The notes under the pieces were generated by a model. The model did no database searches, was not told the origin of the DNA, and saw nothing but the letters and a program-made list of their open reading frames with translations. Shown piece after piece: positions 8,310 through 16,336 of a DNA stretch of 64,000 bases (within the stretch, counting starts at the first letter, position 1; each line of letters starts with the position of its first letter). Location of the stretch: positions 62,001 through 126,000 of the forward strand of contig CAYYPW010000014.1 in the NCBI GenBank assembly GCA_964473645.1, given 5' to 3'. The DNA comes from HdN1 sp964473645. GTDB taxonomy: Bacteria; Pseudomonadota; Gammaproteobacteria; Pseudomonadales; Ketobacteraceae. Both the position numbers and the translations under genes were made by a program.

Positions 8310-10064
8310 TTACCAAGCTAATTTCAAAGAATATTTACCATTGCTAGACCCGGTACCGCCGCTGTAATACACCACGCGCACATACCGCGCCAAGGCATAG
8401 GTCGCAGTATTGGTGACAGAGGCCGCATCGACCTTGCCTGCACTGTTGGTGCTTTTGGCAATCTGGGTGCCTGCACTGTTATAGACATACAGATCGTAGT
8501 CAGCCGTGGTGCTGCCGGGGGTCAATGTCGCGGTCAGTGTTTTGCCGGCGGGGAGCGACACCTTGAAGTAGTCAGTATCCGTCGTCGACGCCATGGTGCC
8601 CGCCACGGTGGTCGCTGTGGCTACCGTCTGAGCGCTGGTACGAGTATTGTTGGACTCCACCTCTGCCAATCCAGTCGAAGGTGGAGGTGGCGTCGTGGTG
8701 CCGCCGGCCGCATCCACCGCTGCATTGGCGTCGATCAGCCCGGCGCCGCACTGTGAACAGCTGGCGGGAAAGCTGCGTACCGACGATTTGAGACGCGTCT
8801 CGACGGCATCCGGTGTCAATGCCGGGTTACGCGCCAGCATCAAAGCGGCCACACCGGCCACGTGAGGCGTCGCCATCGATGTGCCCTGGTAGAAATCATA
8901 ACTGTCAGCGTAAGGGGCGGTATAGCCACTGTTCAGGGTCGACAAAATGCCGTTGGCCTGACTGAATGAAGTGTCGCCACCCGGGGCCGCGATATCTACC
9001 ACACTGCCATAATTGGAATAAGGTGCGCGACCACCGGTGCGGCCCGTTGCGGCGACCGTTACCACACCTGCGCAATTGGCTGGGCTGGAGTTGGAGGCGT
9101 TCTGGTTTTCATTTCCTGCCGCCACAATCACTACCGTGCCACGAGAGCGCGCACTGTTGATGGCGTTTTGCGTCGTGGTATCACAGGCACCTTCGCCGCC
9201 CAGCGACATGTTGATGACTTTAGCCACCTGGCTATTGGTCGGCACACCGGAAACGGCCCCGCCCGAGGCCCAAATAATCGCATCGGCAATATCCGAGGTA
9301 TAGCCACCACATTTACCCAACACACGCAAAGGCAGCACTTTTGCGCCCGGCGCGACGGCCGCTACACCCTGGCCGTTATTAGTGACCGCAGCGATGGTGC
9401 CCGCCACATGGGTGCCGTGCCAACTGGACGTTTGATCTTGCGGCGGGTAACCACCGCCACACTCCCCCACCGTTACCGCGTCCCCAGGATCGCGCGCATC
9501 AGTATCACGGCCGTTACCGTCATTGCCTATGAAGGAGTCCGAAATAAAGTCGTATCCGCCCACGATATTGGCGTTGAGGTCCACATGGGGACGATAGCCT
9601 GTGTCGAGTACCGCCACGATTACACCGGCCCCTGTGGATTTATCCCAAGCTTGCGGCAAGCGCATGCCGCCGGTGGTTTCATACAAATCCCATTGCTCGT
9701 AATAGCGAGAGTCATTGGGCGTCATCATGGGATGCATGAGACGATCGGGTTCTGCGTATTCGACATTCGGATCATTGCGGGCAATATCGTTTGCCAACGC
9801 CGCAGCGTCGCTGAGCGACAGCGACTGGCCAAGTTTGACCACTTGTGCGCCCGTGGCCGTTTTACGCAAGGCTTTTAATTGCAGACCACGCTGTTGGGCG
9901 ACCCCCATGGCGGTCGTTACCATGCGTGAGGCAGCACTGGCTTGCGCTGCCGGCGCCGCTTTGTATTTGATGATGATTCTGTCGGTTGACATTGGCCCCG
10001 ATGCCGACGCCAACGTGGGTAGTGAGAGAGCAAGCGCGAGAGCACTCAGAGAGAAACGATTCAT
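8310..10064 (-). CDS. Secreted subtilisin-like serine protease (S8) with PPC domain
   Basis: 584 residues. A signal peptide (MNRFSLSALALALSLPTLASA) and an inhibitor-I9-like propeptide (about 25-110) precede the S8 domain. The catalytic triad is visible: D154 in AVLDTGY, H216 in SSWHGTHVAG and S396 in GTSMATPHVAG, with N318 in AAGNEN as oxyanion residue. After a Pro/Thr linker (TTTPPPPST) comes a bacterial pre-peptidase C-terminal (PPC) beta-sandwich of about 115 residues (EVESNNTRTSAQ, DTDYFKVSLPAGK, DYDLYVYNSAG). The PPC domain is often removed during maturation. It is predicted to be an extracellular endoprotease exported by Sec and probably type II secretion. It appears to be a single-gene unit. 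Confidence 0.95.
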   Translation of the reverse strand: MNRFSLSALALALSLPTLASASGPMSTDRIIIKYKAAPAAQASAASRMVTTAMGVAQQRGLQLKALRKTATGAQVVKLGQSLSLSDAAALANDIARNDPNVEYAEPDRLMHPMMTPNDSRYYEQWDLYETTGGMRLPQAWDKSTGAGVIVAVLDTGYRPHVDLNANIVGGYDFISDSFIGNDGNGRDTDARDPGDAVTVGECGGGYPPQDQTSSWHGTHVAGTIAAVTNNGQGVAAVAPGAKVLPLRVLGKCGGYTSDIADAIIWASGGAVSGVPTNSQVAKVINMSLGGEGACDTTTQNAINSARSRGTVVIVAAGNENQNASNSSPANCAGVVTVAATGRTGGRAPYSNYGSVVDIAAPGGDTSFSQANGILSTLNSGYTAPYADSYDFYQGTSMATPHVAGVAALMLARNPALTPDAVETRLKSSVRSFPASCSQCGAGLIDANAAVDAAGGTTTPPPPSTGLAEVESNNTRTSAQTVATATTVAGTMASTTDTDYFKVSLPAGKTLTATLTPGSTTADYDLYVYNSAGTQIAKSTNSAGKVDAASVTNTATYALARYVRVVYYSGGTGSSNGKYSLKLAW

Positions 10065-10500
10065 ATTATTATTCCAGTTGATATTATTGTTATTTCCTCA
10101 CCGCAGCTTGCCCGTACAAAACACATGACAAGGTTCAGCACGGGCAACACTGCGATCCGGCCCTGGGGGAGACAGAACCATGACCGGGAACGACCCAGCA
10201 CGGCCGTTCCGGAAGCCATCTTAGACGGAGGGCTTTCGGCTTTTCAACAGGTACTATCGTAAGTGAAAACAGGTGAACCTATCAGTCGCAGAATTGGCGC
10301 GAAAATTGTGACGCGAACCACATTTATTAAGCTATTAGCGCTTCGATTCTGTTCGTTTGGGTCTTCACCTTTGGCAATACGGCACCCAGCAAGTGGTGTT
10401 AAGTCCCGCGTGGAGTGTGCATATTACGCAGGCATTTCAGTCGCTCCACCCGCATACTTTCTCCCATATCAAGCGCATCGCTTTTTAAGGAAGAACAATA
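10065..10500. other. Divergent intergenic region, protease / PEP-CTERM
   Basis: 436 bases separate the divergently read protease and PEP-CTERM genes and must hold both promoters. No convincing riboswitch, RNA gene or paired -35/-10 was found. A ribosome site AAGGAAG lies just before the PEP-CTERM ATG. Confidence 0.45.
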
Positions 10501-10740
10501 ATGAGCAACTTCATCGCCACCCGCTTCGCCACTGTCACTGCCGTCGTTTTCGCCGCATTCCTGGCCGTCACTTCTTCAGTATCAGAAGCCGGAATGATCA
10601 AACCGATCGACGATGCGTCTGCTTCGATCTCCCTGGCTCAGACAAATGACAACACCTCCATTCCAGAGCCACAATCGATCGCTCTGCTGGTGATGGGTTT
10701 AGCTGGCCTGGTGGGTGTTCGTCGGATGCAGAAAGCCTGA
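10501..10740 (+). CDS. Very small PEP-CTERM sorting-signal protein
   Basis: 79 residues. An N-terminal signal peptide (hydrophobic TAVVFAAFLAVTSSVSEA) is followed by only about 25 residues of mature sequence. It ends with a textbook PEP-CTERM signal: IPEP at residue 53, the hydrophobic stretch SIALLVMGLAGLVGV and the basic tail RRMQKA. Such proteins are cleaved at the PEP motif by exosortase (XrtA-type) and delivered to the outer surface or exopolysaccharide. No exosortase is present in this window, so the enzyme must be encoded elsewhere. The mature peptide would be unusually short. AAGGAAG supports the start. Confidence 0.85.
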   Translation: MSNFIATRFATVTAVVFAAFLAVTSSVSEAGMIKPIDDASASISLAQTNDNTSIPEPQSIALLVMGLAGLVGVRRMQKA

Positions 10741-10759
10741 TACGACGCTTTGTAACGCT

Positions 10760-12331
10760 CTATTGAAATATCGACATCACGCCCCGCTGCTTCGCCGTTG
10801 TGCGCAGCAGCGTTCCCACCTCCTGATCCCCCAGCTGGTCTGCAATATCCAACGCTGTTTTCTTGTTGTTATTGCGCTTATCCAATCCGGCGCCGCGTTG
10901 CAACAATAGGTTGATCACGTCATAGCGATGATTGATAACCGCCACGATCAATGAAGTATTACCGGCATGATCGCGTTGGTCGATGTCAGCGCCCGCTGTT
11001 AACAACGCATCCACCGCCCTCTGCTGCCCGGCTGCACTGGCCAGATGCAATACCGTACTGCCTTTGGTATTGACCTGTTTCAATAACGCTGTTGTCGAGG
11101 CGCCTTTGCCCTTCGCCAATAATGCGTTGATGGCTTCGACATGCCCCTGCTGGCTCGCCACATGCAAAGGCGTATCGCCCGCCTTGTCGCTTAACGAAGG
11201 CAATGCACCTGCCGCCATCAGTGCTTTAACCAGCGCAAGATTGCCTTGTTGTGCGGCATACCAAAGCGCATCTCGGCCTTCGGCATCAGTGTACGTTACC
11301 GAGATACCCGCCTGTAATAACGCAAAGGCAAGCGTGTGATCATGGTGAAGGGCGGCCGTGGTTAGCCACGCAGGTTGCCAACGGGCAACATCAGTGGCGG
11401 TCAGCAAAGCCAATGCCGAGGGATGTCCCGTTTGTATGGCCCACGCCAAAGGGGTCATGCCCTGAGCATCGGCTTGAATAGGATCACAGCGGCGTTTCAG
11501 CAACAGCGCAACATTATCAGGACGCCGCCCTTTTAACGCTGCAAACAAAGCATTTCTGCCGTTCGCGTCTTGCCATGCCGGTAGGTCGGCGCGTGACAAT
11601 AACAGCGCGAGCATTTCAGACGAGGCTTGTTGTGCGGCCAGGGTGATCAACGTGTGGCCATCAGCATCGTGTGCCCATGCCTCTCGCTGTTGTTGCGGTG
11701 TAAACGAATTCAACAGCGCAGTGACCATCGCGGTGTCGCTTTTAAGCACAGCACGACGCAACGCCAACAACGGTTGCGACGATTGCTGCACCGCTGCCAA
11801 GCGTTGCTGTAACGGTGAGAGCGTGGGGGCAACAGTTTTGTTGGTTTTTATGGGCAACTCAGGTGATGCTGCCGGTGTTCGCACCTGCCCTGAAGTTTCA
11901 AGAATCACCGCTGGCGCTTGCCAATCTGCAATTTCCTGAAGCGCCTTGGCATGGTGTTGTTGTGCGGCCTTTTCTAGCCAAGTGCGCGCTAGGGTTGGAT
12001 TCTTGTCGCCGCCAATACCTTTGAGTGTCATCAACCCCAACTGGTATTGCGCTTCAGCCTGCCCTTGTTCGGCGGCTTTTTGCATGAGCTGGCGCGATTT
12101 CACGGCATCTTTTTTACCGCCGGTTCCGTTGCGATACCATTGGGCAAGGGTCAGCGTGGCTTTGGGATCGTTTTGATCCGCCAATTGCGTTAAGGTTTGC
12201 AATGCCGCCGGGTAATTTCGTAGCTTGAGATTCTGCTGATAGCTTGCCCATTCTGCATCACCCGCCACCAGTGACGTAACACTACAAAACAACAGCCAAA
12301 CGCCAATGAGGGTTGCACTATACCGTGCCAT
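10760..12331 (-). CDS. Sel1-repeat and ankyrin-repeat exported protein
   Basis: 523 residues from the ATG that gives the signal peptide MARYSATLIGVWLLFCSVTSLVAG; a longer frame start 54 bases upstream would spoil it. Sel1-like repeats occupy about residues 45-125 (DPKATLTLAQWYRNGTGG, AEAQYQLGLMTLKGIGGDKNP). At least eight ankyrin repeats follow from about 210 to 515 (DGHTLITLAAQQ, AGDTPLHVASQQGHVEAI, KGSTVLHLASAAGQQ, AGNTSLIVAVINH). It is a periplasmic protein-interaction scaffold with no enzymatic motif. The start overlaps the end of the upstream ferredoxin-flavoprotein gene by 14 bases, so it may work with that redox protein. Confidence 0.85.
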   Translation of the reverse strand: MARYSATLIGVWLLFCSVTSLVAGDAEWASYQQNLKLRNYPAALQTLTQLADQNDPKATLTLAQWYRNGTGGKKDAVKSRQLMQKAAEQGQAEAQYQLGLMTLKGIGGDKNPTLARTWLEKAAQQHHAKALQEIADWQAPAVILETSGQVRTPAASPELPIKTNKTVAPTLSPLQQRLAAVQQSSQPLLALRRAVLKSDTAMVTALLNSFTPQQQREAWAHDADGHTLITLAAQQASSEMLALLLSRADLPAWQDANGRNALFAALKGRRPDNVALLLKRRCDPIQADAQGMTPLAWAIQTGHPSALALLTATDVARWQPAWLTTAALHHDHTLAFALLQAGISVTYTDAEGRDALWYAAQQGNLALVKALMAAGALPSLSDKAGDTPLHVASQQGHVEAINALLAKGKGASTTALLKQVNTKGSTVLHLASAAGQQRAVDALLTAGADIDQRDHAGNTSLIVAVINHRYDVINLLLQRGAGLDKRNNNKKTALDIADQLGDQEVGTLLRTTAKQRGVMSIFQ

Positions 12332-13769
12332 ATTTGGTGTCCACTCGAATGCCAATCTTCTTGAGAAATGCAGTGGGTAACTCACCGCCTGCGCATACGA
12401 TTACCTGATCATTGGCTAAGGTTTCCTGCTGTTGCGACGAGGCAATCAGGACGTGATCATTTTCAATTCGGACAGGTTGATAGCCGAGCTTTACTTGTAA
12501 TTTACCGGCCTTTTGTAATGCCTCGACCCGTGTACGATTGCGCGCCTTGGCGCGATTGAATGCCTCGCCACGATAGGCGAGCGTTATCGCAGGTGTGCGG
12601 ATTTGCATGCCACTTTGTACGGGTGTCGATGACGCATCGTCGAGTTCTGCCAGGCTGCAGGCGGCTTCCAAGGCACTGTCACCACCACCGATAACCAGCA
12701 CCTGCTGACCGCGATATTGCTCGGGATCAATCAACCGATACACGACTTTGCTGAGTTCCTCCCCGGGGATATTCAATTTGCGCGGGCTACCACGCCGCCC
12801 GATCGCCAGCAGCACTTTTTGGGTGGTATAACGCGCGGTGGGCGTCACTACACAAAAGCCGTTATCCATAACATCGATCTGTTGTACGGCCTGGCCATAT
12901 TCAATCGCCAACGGAAAACGCAGCAAGATACTCTCCCAGAAATGCAGCAATTGCTCCTTGCTCAGTTCCCGAAAATTGGCCTTGCCTGCCAGCGGTAGAT
13001 CTACCGGTTGTGTCATCACCAACTTACCACGCGGAAAATGCGCTACCGTGCCACCCAGCGACGACTCCTGATCCAGGGTTTTATAACGCAAGCCTTCGGC
13101 TTTGGCGGCCAATGATGCCGCAATACCCGCCGGCCCCGCCCCGACAATAACGACATCCACATCGCTTTCGGTACGTTTTTCATTGAGAGAAGCGCCTTTT
13201 TGCAACTGCTTGGAAAGTTGCTGCATGGCTTGCCGCCCCTGCGTCACTGCGTTACGGATCAAGCCCATTCCGCCTAACTCACCGGCGATATAAATACCGG
13301 GCACCGAACTCTCAAAATCCGGTGACACCCAGGGAATATCAACACCGCGTGTTTCACTGCCGAACACCAGTTGAATCGCTCCCACCGGGCACGCCTTTTG
13401 ACAGGCACCGTGACCAATGCAGTTGGCAGGGCCAATAAGTTGAGCGCGCCCCTCAATTATTCCCAACACCTCTTTTTCGGGACACGCAGTAACGCAGGCG
13501 GCGCAACCAATGCAGCGATGGGTATCAATCAGCGGGTGCAACGACGCGGGCTCGGTTAAGCCGGCATCGCGGGATTCTTGTAGTAATGCTTTGTTTTTTC
13601 GATTCTTTCGCCCCACAGCCCAAACATACAGGGCAATGATTAGGGCCAGCGGCAAAGCATAAACCGCAGCGACAACAGACATCTGCATGCGTTTCTCACA
13701 ACATTCGCGTTTATCACAGCCACTGCGCAGTGGTTCACAAGCGCAGTACGTGCAGTGGGAATCCATCAT
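12318..13769 (-). CDS. Ferredoxin-flavoprotein NAD(P)-dependent oxidoreductase
   Basis: About 483 residues; the start is uncertain among GTG 13787, ATG 13769 and ATG 13766, with no good ribosome site. Visible in order: a Cys-rich N-terminus (CTYCAC, then GC, then ECC), one membrane helix (VVAAVYALPLALIIALYVWAV), then two iron-sulphur motifs. The first, CIGCAACVTACP, is complete. The second, CIGHGACQKACP, has His where the second Cys is expected. A two-dinucleotide-binding flavoprotein follows (VVIVGAGPAGIAASLA and VLVIGGGDSALEAACSLAE) of the thioredoxin-reductase type. It could pass electrons between NAD(P)H and a membrane or haem chain. The divergent cytochrome operon makes that chain the obvious candidate, by inference. 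Confidence 0.85.
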   Translation of the reverse strand: MMDSHCTYCACEPLRSGCDKRECCEKRMQMSVVAAVYALPLALIIALYVWAVGRKNRKNKALLQESRDAGLTEPASLHPLIDTHRCIGCAACVTACPEKEVLGIIEGRAQLIGPANCIGHGACQKACPVGAIQLVFGSETRGVDIPWVSPDFESSVPGIYIAGELGGMGLIRNAVTQGRQAMQQLSKQLQKGASLNEKRTESDVDVVIVGAGPAGIAASLAAKAEGLRYKTLDQESSLGGTVAHFPRGKLVMTQPVDLPLAGKANFRELSKEQLLHFWESILLRFPLAIEYGQAVQQIDVMDNGFCVVTPTARYTTQKVLLAIGRRGSPRKLNIPGEELSKVVYRLIDPEQYRGQQVLVIGGGDSALEAACSLAELDDASSTPVQSGMQIRTPAITLAYRGEAFNRAKARNRTRVEALQKAGKLQVKLGYQPVRIENDHVLIASSQQQETLANDQVIVCAGGELPTAFLKKIGIRVDTKYGTV

Positions 13770-13789
13770 AGTTTGAAAAATTAGCACAC

Positions 13790-13814
13790 AATTCTTAAGG
13801 GTTAGTTAAGAATT
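13790..13814. promoter_or_regulatory. Dyad between the divergent redox operons
   Basis: Perfect arms AATTCTTAA (13790-13798) and TTAAGAATT (13806-13814) with a 7-base spacer. It lies just upstream of the oxidoreductase start and about 100 bases upstream of the cytochrome operon. A shared operator is plausible; no regulator gene is adjacent. Confidence 0.45.
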
Positions 13815-13836
13815 TGACTCTACTATGTAGATTGTC

Positions 13837-13866
13837 TCCCTGTAACTGTGTTTTCAGTCACAGGGA
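13837..13866 (+). promoter_or_regulatory. 12-bp stem-loop in the cytochrome operon leader
   Basis: Arms TCCCTGTAACTG and CAGTCACAGGGA (one mismatch) around TGTTTT, then a T-rich run (TTTCTTG). The geometry is that of an intrinsic terminator or attenuator 45 bases before the first cytochrome gene. It may limit read-through into the operon. Confidence 0.45.
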
Positions 13867-13911
13867 TTTCTTGTCCTTGCAATTTCTTGTCATTGGATTG
13901 TACATGCTCTC

Positions 13912-14772
13912 ATGACAGCGTCAGCAAAAATCACCTCGCCCACCCTGTCTTCGTCGGCGCTCCCCAAACGCAGGCCATGGGCTGCCATTATTTTTTCAGC
14001 GGTCATCGTAAGTTTGCTGGCATGGGGTTGGCATCATCGTGATGACAGCATCATAAGTGCCGACACCGGACTGGGTTATGCGTTGGGAATTGTGGGTGCA
14101 TCACTGATGGTGTTGCTGTTGCTCTACCCACTGCGCAAACGAATGCGTCTGCTACGGCACCTGCCAGCAACCAAACACTGGTTTCGTTTGCATATGGTGT
14201 TTGGCATTTTGGGGCCCAGTGCGATTTTGTTTCATTGTAATTTTGAAGTCGGCGCACTCAATAGTCGTGTGGCGCTCTATTGCATGCTGCTGGTGGTAGC
14301 AAGCGGTGTCATCGGGCGCTATTTTTACGCCAAGCTGCATGCCGGGCTCTATGGCCAAAAGCTTTCGAGTGCACATTTGTTAAGCCTGGCGCGGGAGCAA
14401 AAAGCAGCACTGTCACATGCGCTTAGCGATGCGCCCGAACTCCAGCACAAGCTGGATGCTCTATTTGCGGCGTTGATTCCGCCTGATCCCTTCAAGGTGT
14501 CATGGCGTTACGCGCTGCTGGCGGCACCCCGCCGCTATTACCATCAGCATCAGTTCAACGCCTACGTGCGGCGTCACCCGGACGCCAGATTGGACAGCAT
14601 TTGGCAGGCGACTCGTCGCCCCCTCAATGATTATCTGCACACCCTGCGCAAACTCGCCCAGCTACAGTGGTTCGAACGTCTGTTTGCATGGTGGCACGTC
14701 TTGCATTTACCTATTTTCATCATGATGTTACTCACGATGATCGTGCATATTTGGGCTGTCCATGCGTATTGA
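13912..14772 (+). CDS. Membrane cytochrome b-like protein
   Basis: 286 residues with about five hydrophobic helices (near 24-44, 53-73, 85-110, 118-138 and 262-284). Histidines in or near helices could bind haem: FRLHMVFG, ILFHCNFEVG, WHVLHLPIF and MIVHIWAVH. The arrangement recalls ferric-reductase-like or b561-type quinol-oxidising subunits. It is the first gene of an operon with two multihaem cytochromes c and an outer-membrane barrel; the next gene begins inside its last codons. A role as quinol dehydrogenase feeding periplasmic haems fits but is inferred. Confidence 0.7.
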   Translation: MTASAKITSPTLSSSALPKRRPWAAIIFSAVIVSLLAWGWHHRDDSIISADTGLGYALGIVGASLMVLLLLYPLRKRMRLLRHLPATKHWFRLHMVFGILGPSAILFHCNFEVGALNSRVALYCMLLVVASGVIGRYFYAKLHAGLYGQKLSSAHLLSLAREQKAALSHALSDAPELQHKLDALFAALIPPDPFKVSWRYALLAAPRRYYHQHQFNAYVRRHPDARLDSIWQATRRPLNDYLHTLRKLAQLQWFERLFAWWHVLHLPIFIMMLLTMIVHIWAVHAY

Positions 14773-16330
14773 TCTTTTCAAACGTATTTTCACGATAGTA
14801 GGGTGGCTATTCTGCATTGCCATTACAGGCAATGTGCACGCCATTGATTTTAATTTTGAAAGCATGCTCAGCCCGGGGCCGTTAAGTGAAGCTCACGCCA
14901 AACATGAAGGCGAATGCAAAAAATGTCATGGCGAAGGCAATGCCAAAAGCGAAATTCAGCTTTGTCTGAATTGTCATGCCCCGGTGGGTAAAGATATTCG
15001 CGCCCACACGGGATTTCATGGTCGCAGCCCAGGGGTTGCCAACAGTGAATGCCGCTTGTGCCATTCGGAACACCAGGGTCGCAATGCCGATATTCTGCAA
15101 TTCAACCCCGCCAATTTTCAGCATGTGCATACCGATTTTCGTCTGGAAGGCAAACACAAAGACGTCAGCTGCACACAATGCCACGCCGCTGACAAACCCT
15201 ATCGGGACGCACCGCAAACCTGCATCGCCTGTCACCAGAAAGCGGATGTCCATAAAGGTAGTCAAGGCAAAGAATGCCAGCAGTGCCATAACGCCAATAG
15301 TTGGGCGCGCACGGCCTTTGATCACGATAAAACAGCGTTCCCGCTATTAGACAAACATCGGGAATTGAGCTGTGCGCAATGTCATCGCAGCAGTGATTAT
15401 CAGGGAGCTGACAAAAAATGCGCAAGTTGCCACCAAATTGACGACATACATCTCGGCCAATTTGGTCAGCAATGCAATGATTGCCACAACAGCCAGGCCT
15501 GGAAGCAATCCCGCTTTAATCACACGCTGGATACACAGTTTGAGCTGAAAGGCGCGCATAAACCCTTGCGTTGTAATGCTTGCCACACTCCCCAAACACC
15601 GGCAGACAAAACGCCCACCTCGTGCAATGGCTGCCACCAGGCTGACGACGTACACAAAGGCCGCAATGGCGTCGACTGTCAGCAATGTCATTCAGTAACA
15701 CAATGGGACACGACCCGCTTTGATCACAGCAAAACCGATTTTCCACTCAAGGGCGCACATCAAAAAGTAGCTTGCGAACAATGCCATGCGGGCGATGTTA
15801 AAGCACCTATTACGGATCAAACATGCAACGGCTGCCATGCGCGCACAGACGCACATAAGCGTGCGTTGGGCCCTCGCTGTGAGCAGTGTCACGATGAACA
15901 AAGCTGGCATGACAATACCCGCTTTGATCATGAGTTGAGTGTGTTTCCCTTGCTGGGCGCACATGCCACCGTCGGCTGCGAGGGCTGTCATGCGGATTCA
16001 CATTTTCGCGGTGCGCCACAGGCTTGTCATCAATGCCATCAAGACGACCCACACAAGCAAGCGTTTGGCACAACTTGCAATACCTGCCACCACCCCATCG
16101 GTTGGATGCAATGGCAGTTTGATCACGACAAGCAAACGGATTTTTCTCTCACGGGCAAGCACAAGGGACTGCAATGCGAAGCCTGCCATGATGATAAACA
16201 TGCGGATACACCGCTATCGAGTCAGTGCGGCAGTTGCCACGTGACTGACGATGTGCATCGCGGTGCGTATGGGGCGCAATGCGATACCTGTCATGACACC
16301 AACGATTTTTCTGCCCTGCAAATGAGGTAA
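14762..16330 (+). CDS. Multihaem cytochrome c, 21 CxxCH motifs
   Basis: 522 residues with a signal peptide (hydrophobic FTIVGWLFCIAITGNVHA). I count 21 CxxCH haem-attachment motifs, from CKKCH near the N-terminus to CDTCH eleven residues before the end, about one haem per 24 residues. A loose internal repeat pairs motifs and adds extra His ligands (FDHDKT.FPL..KH, VHKG..G..CQQCH). This is the cytochrome c3-like/doubled-CxxCH type. The protein is predicted periplasmic, with haems attached by the Ccm machinery, and should carry electrons along a haem wire. It overlaps the upstream cytochrome b gene by 11 bases. Confidence 0.92.
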   Translation: MRIDLFKRIFTIVGWLFCIAITGNVHAIDFNFESMLSPGPLSEAHAKHEGECKKCHGEGNAKSEIQLCLNCHAPVGKDIRAHTGFHGRSPGVANSECRLCHSEHQGRNADILQFNPANFQHVHTDFRLEGKHKDVSCTQCHAADKPYRDAPQTCIACHQKADVHKGSQGKECQQCHNANSWARTAFDHDKTAFPLLDKHRELSCAQCHRSSDYQGADKKCASCHQIDDIHLGQFGQQCNDCHNSQAWKQSRFNHTLDTQFELKGAHKPLRCNACHTPQTPADKTPTSCNGCHQADDVHKGRNGVDCQQCHSVTQWDTTRFDHSKTDFPLKGAHQKVACEQCHAGDVKAPITDQTCNGCHARTDAHKRALGPRCEQCHDEQSWHDNTRFDHELSVFPLLGAHATVGCEGCHADSHFRGAPQACHQCHQDDPHKQAFGTTCNTCHHPIGWMQWQFDHDKQTDFSLTGKHKGLQCEACHDDKHADTPLSSQCGSCHVTDDVHRGAYGAQCDTCHDTNDFSALQMR

Positions 16331-16336
16331 CCAGCG

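Noticed and set aside
10263..10649. Plus-strand frame across the PEP-CTERM gene
   Set aside because: It has low-complexity shadow composition, overlaps the well-supported PEP-CTERM frame and has no ribosome site.
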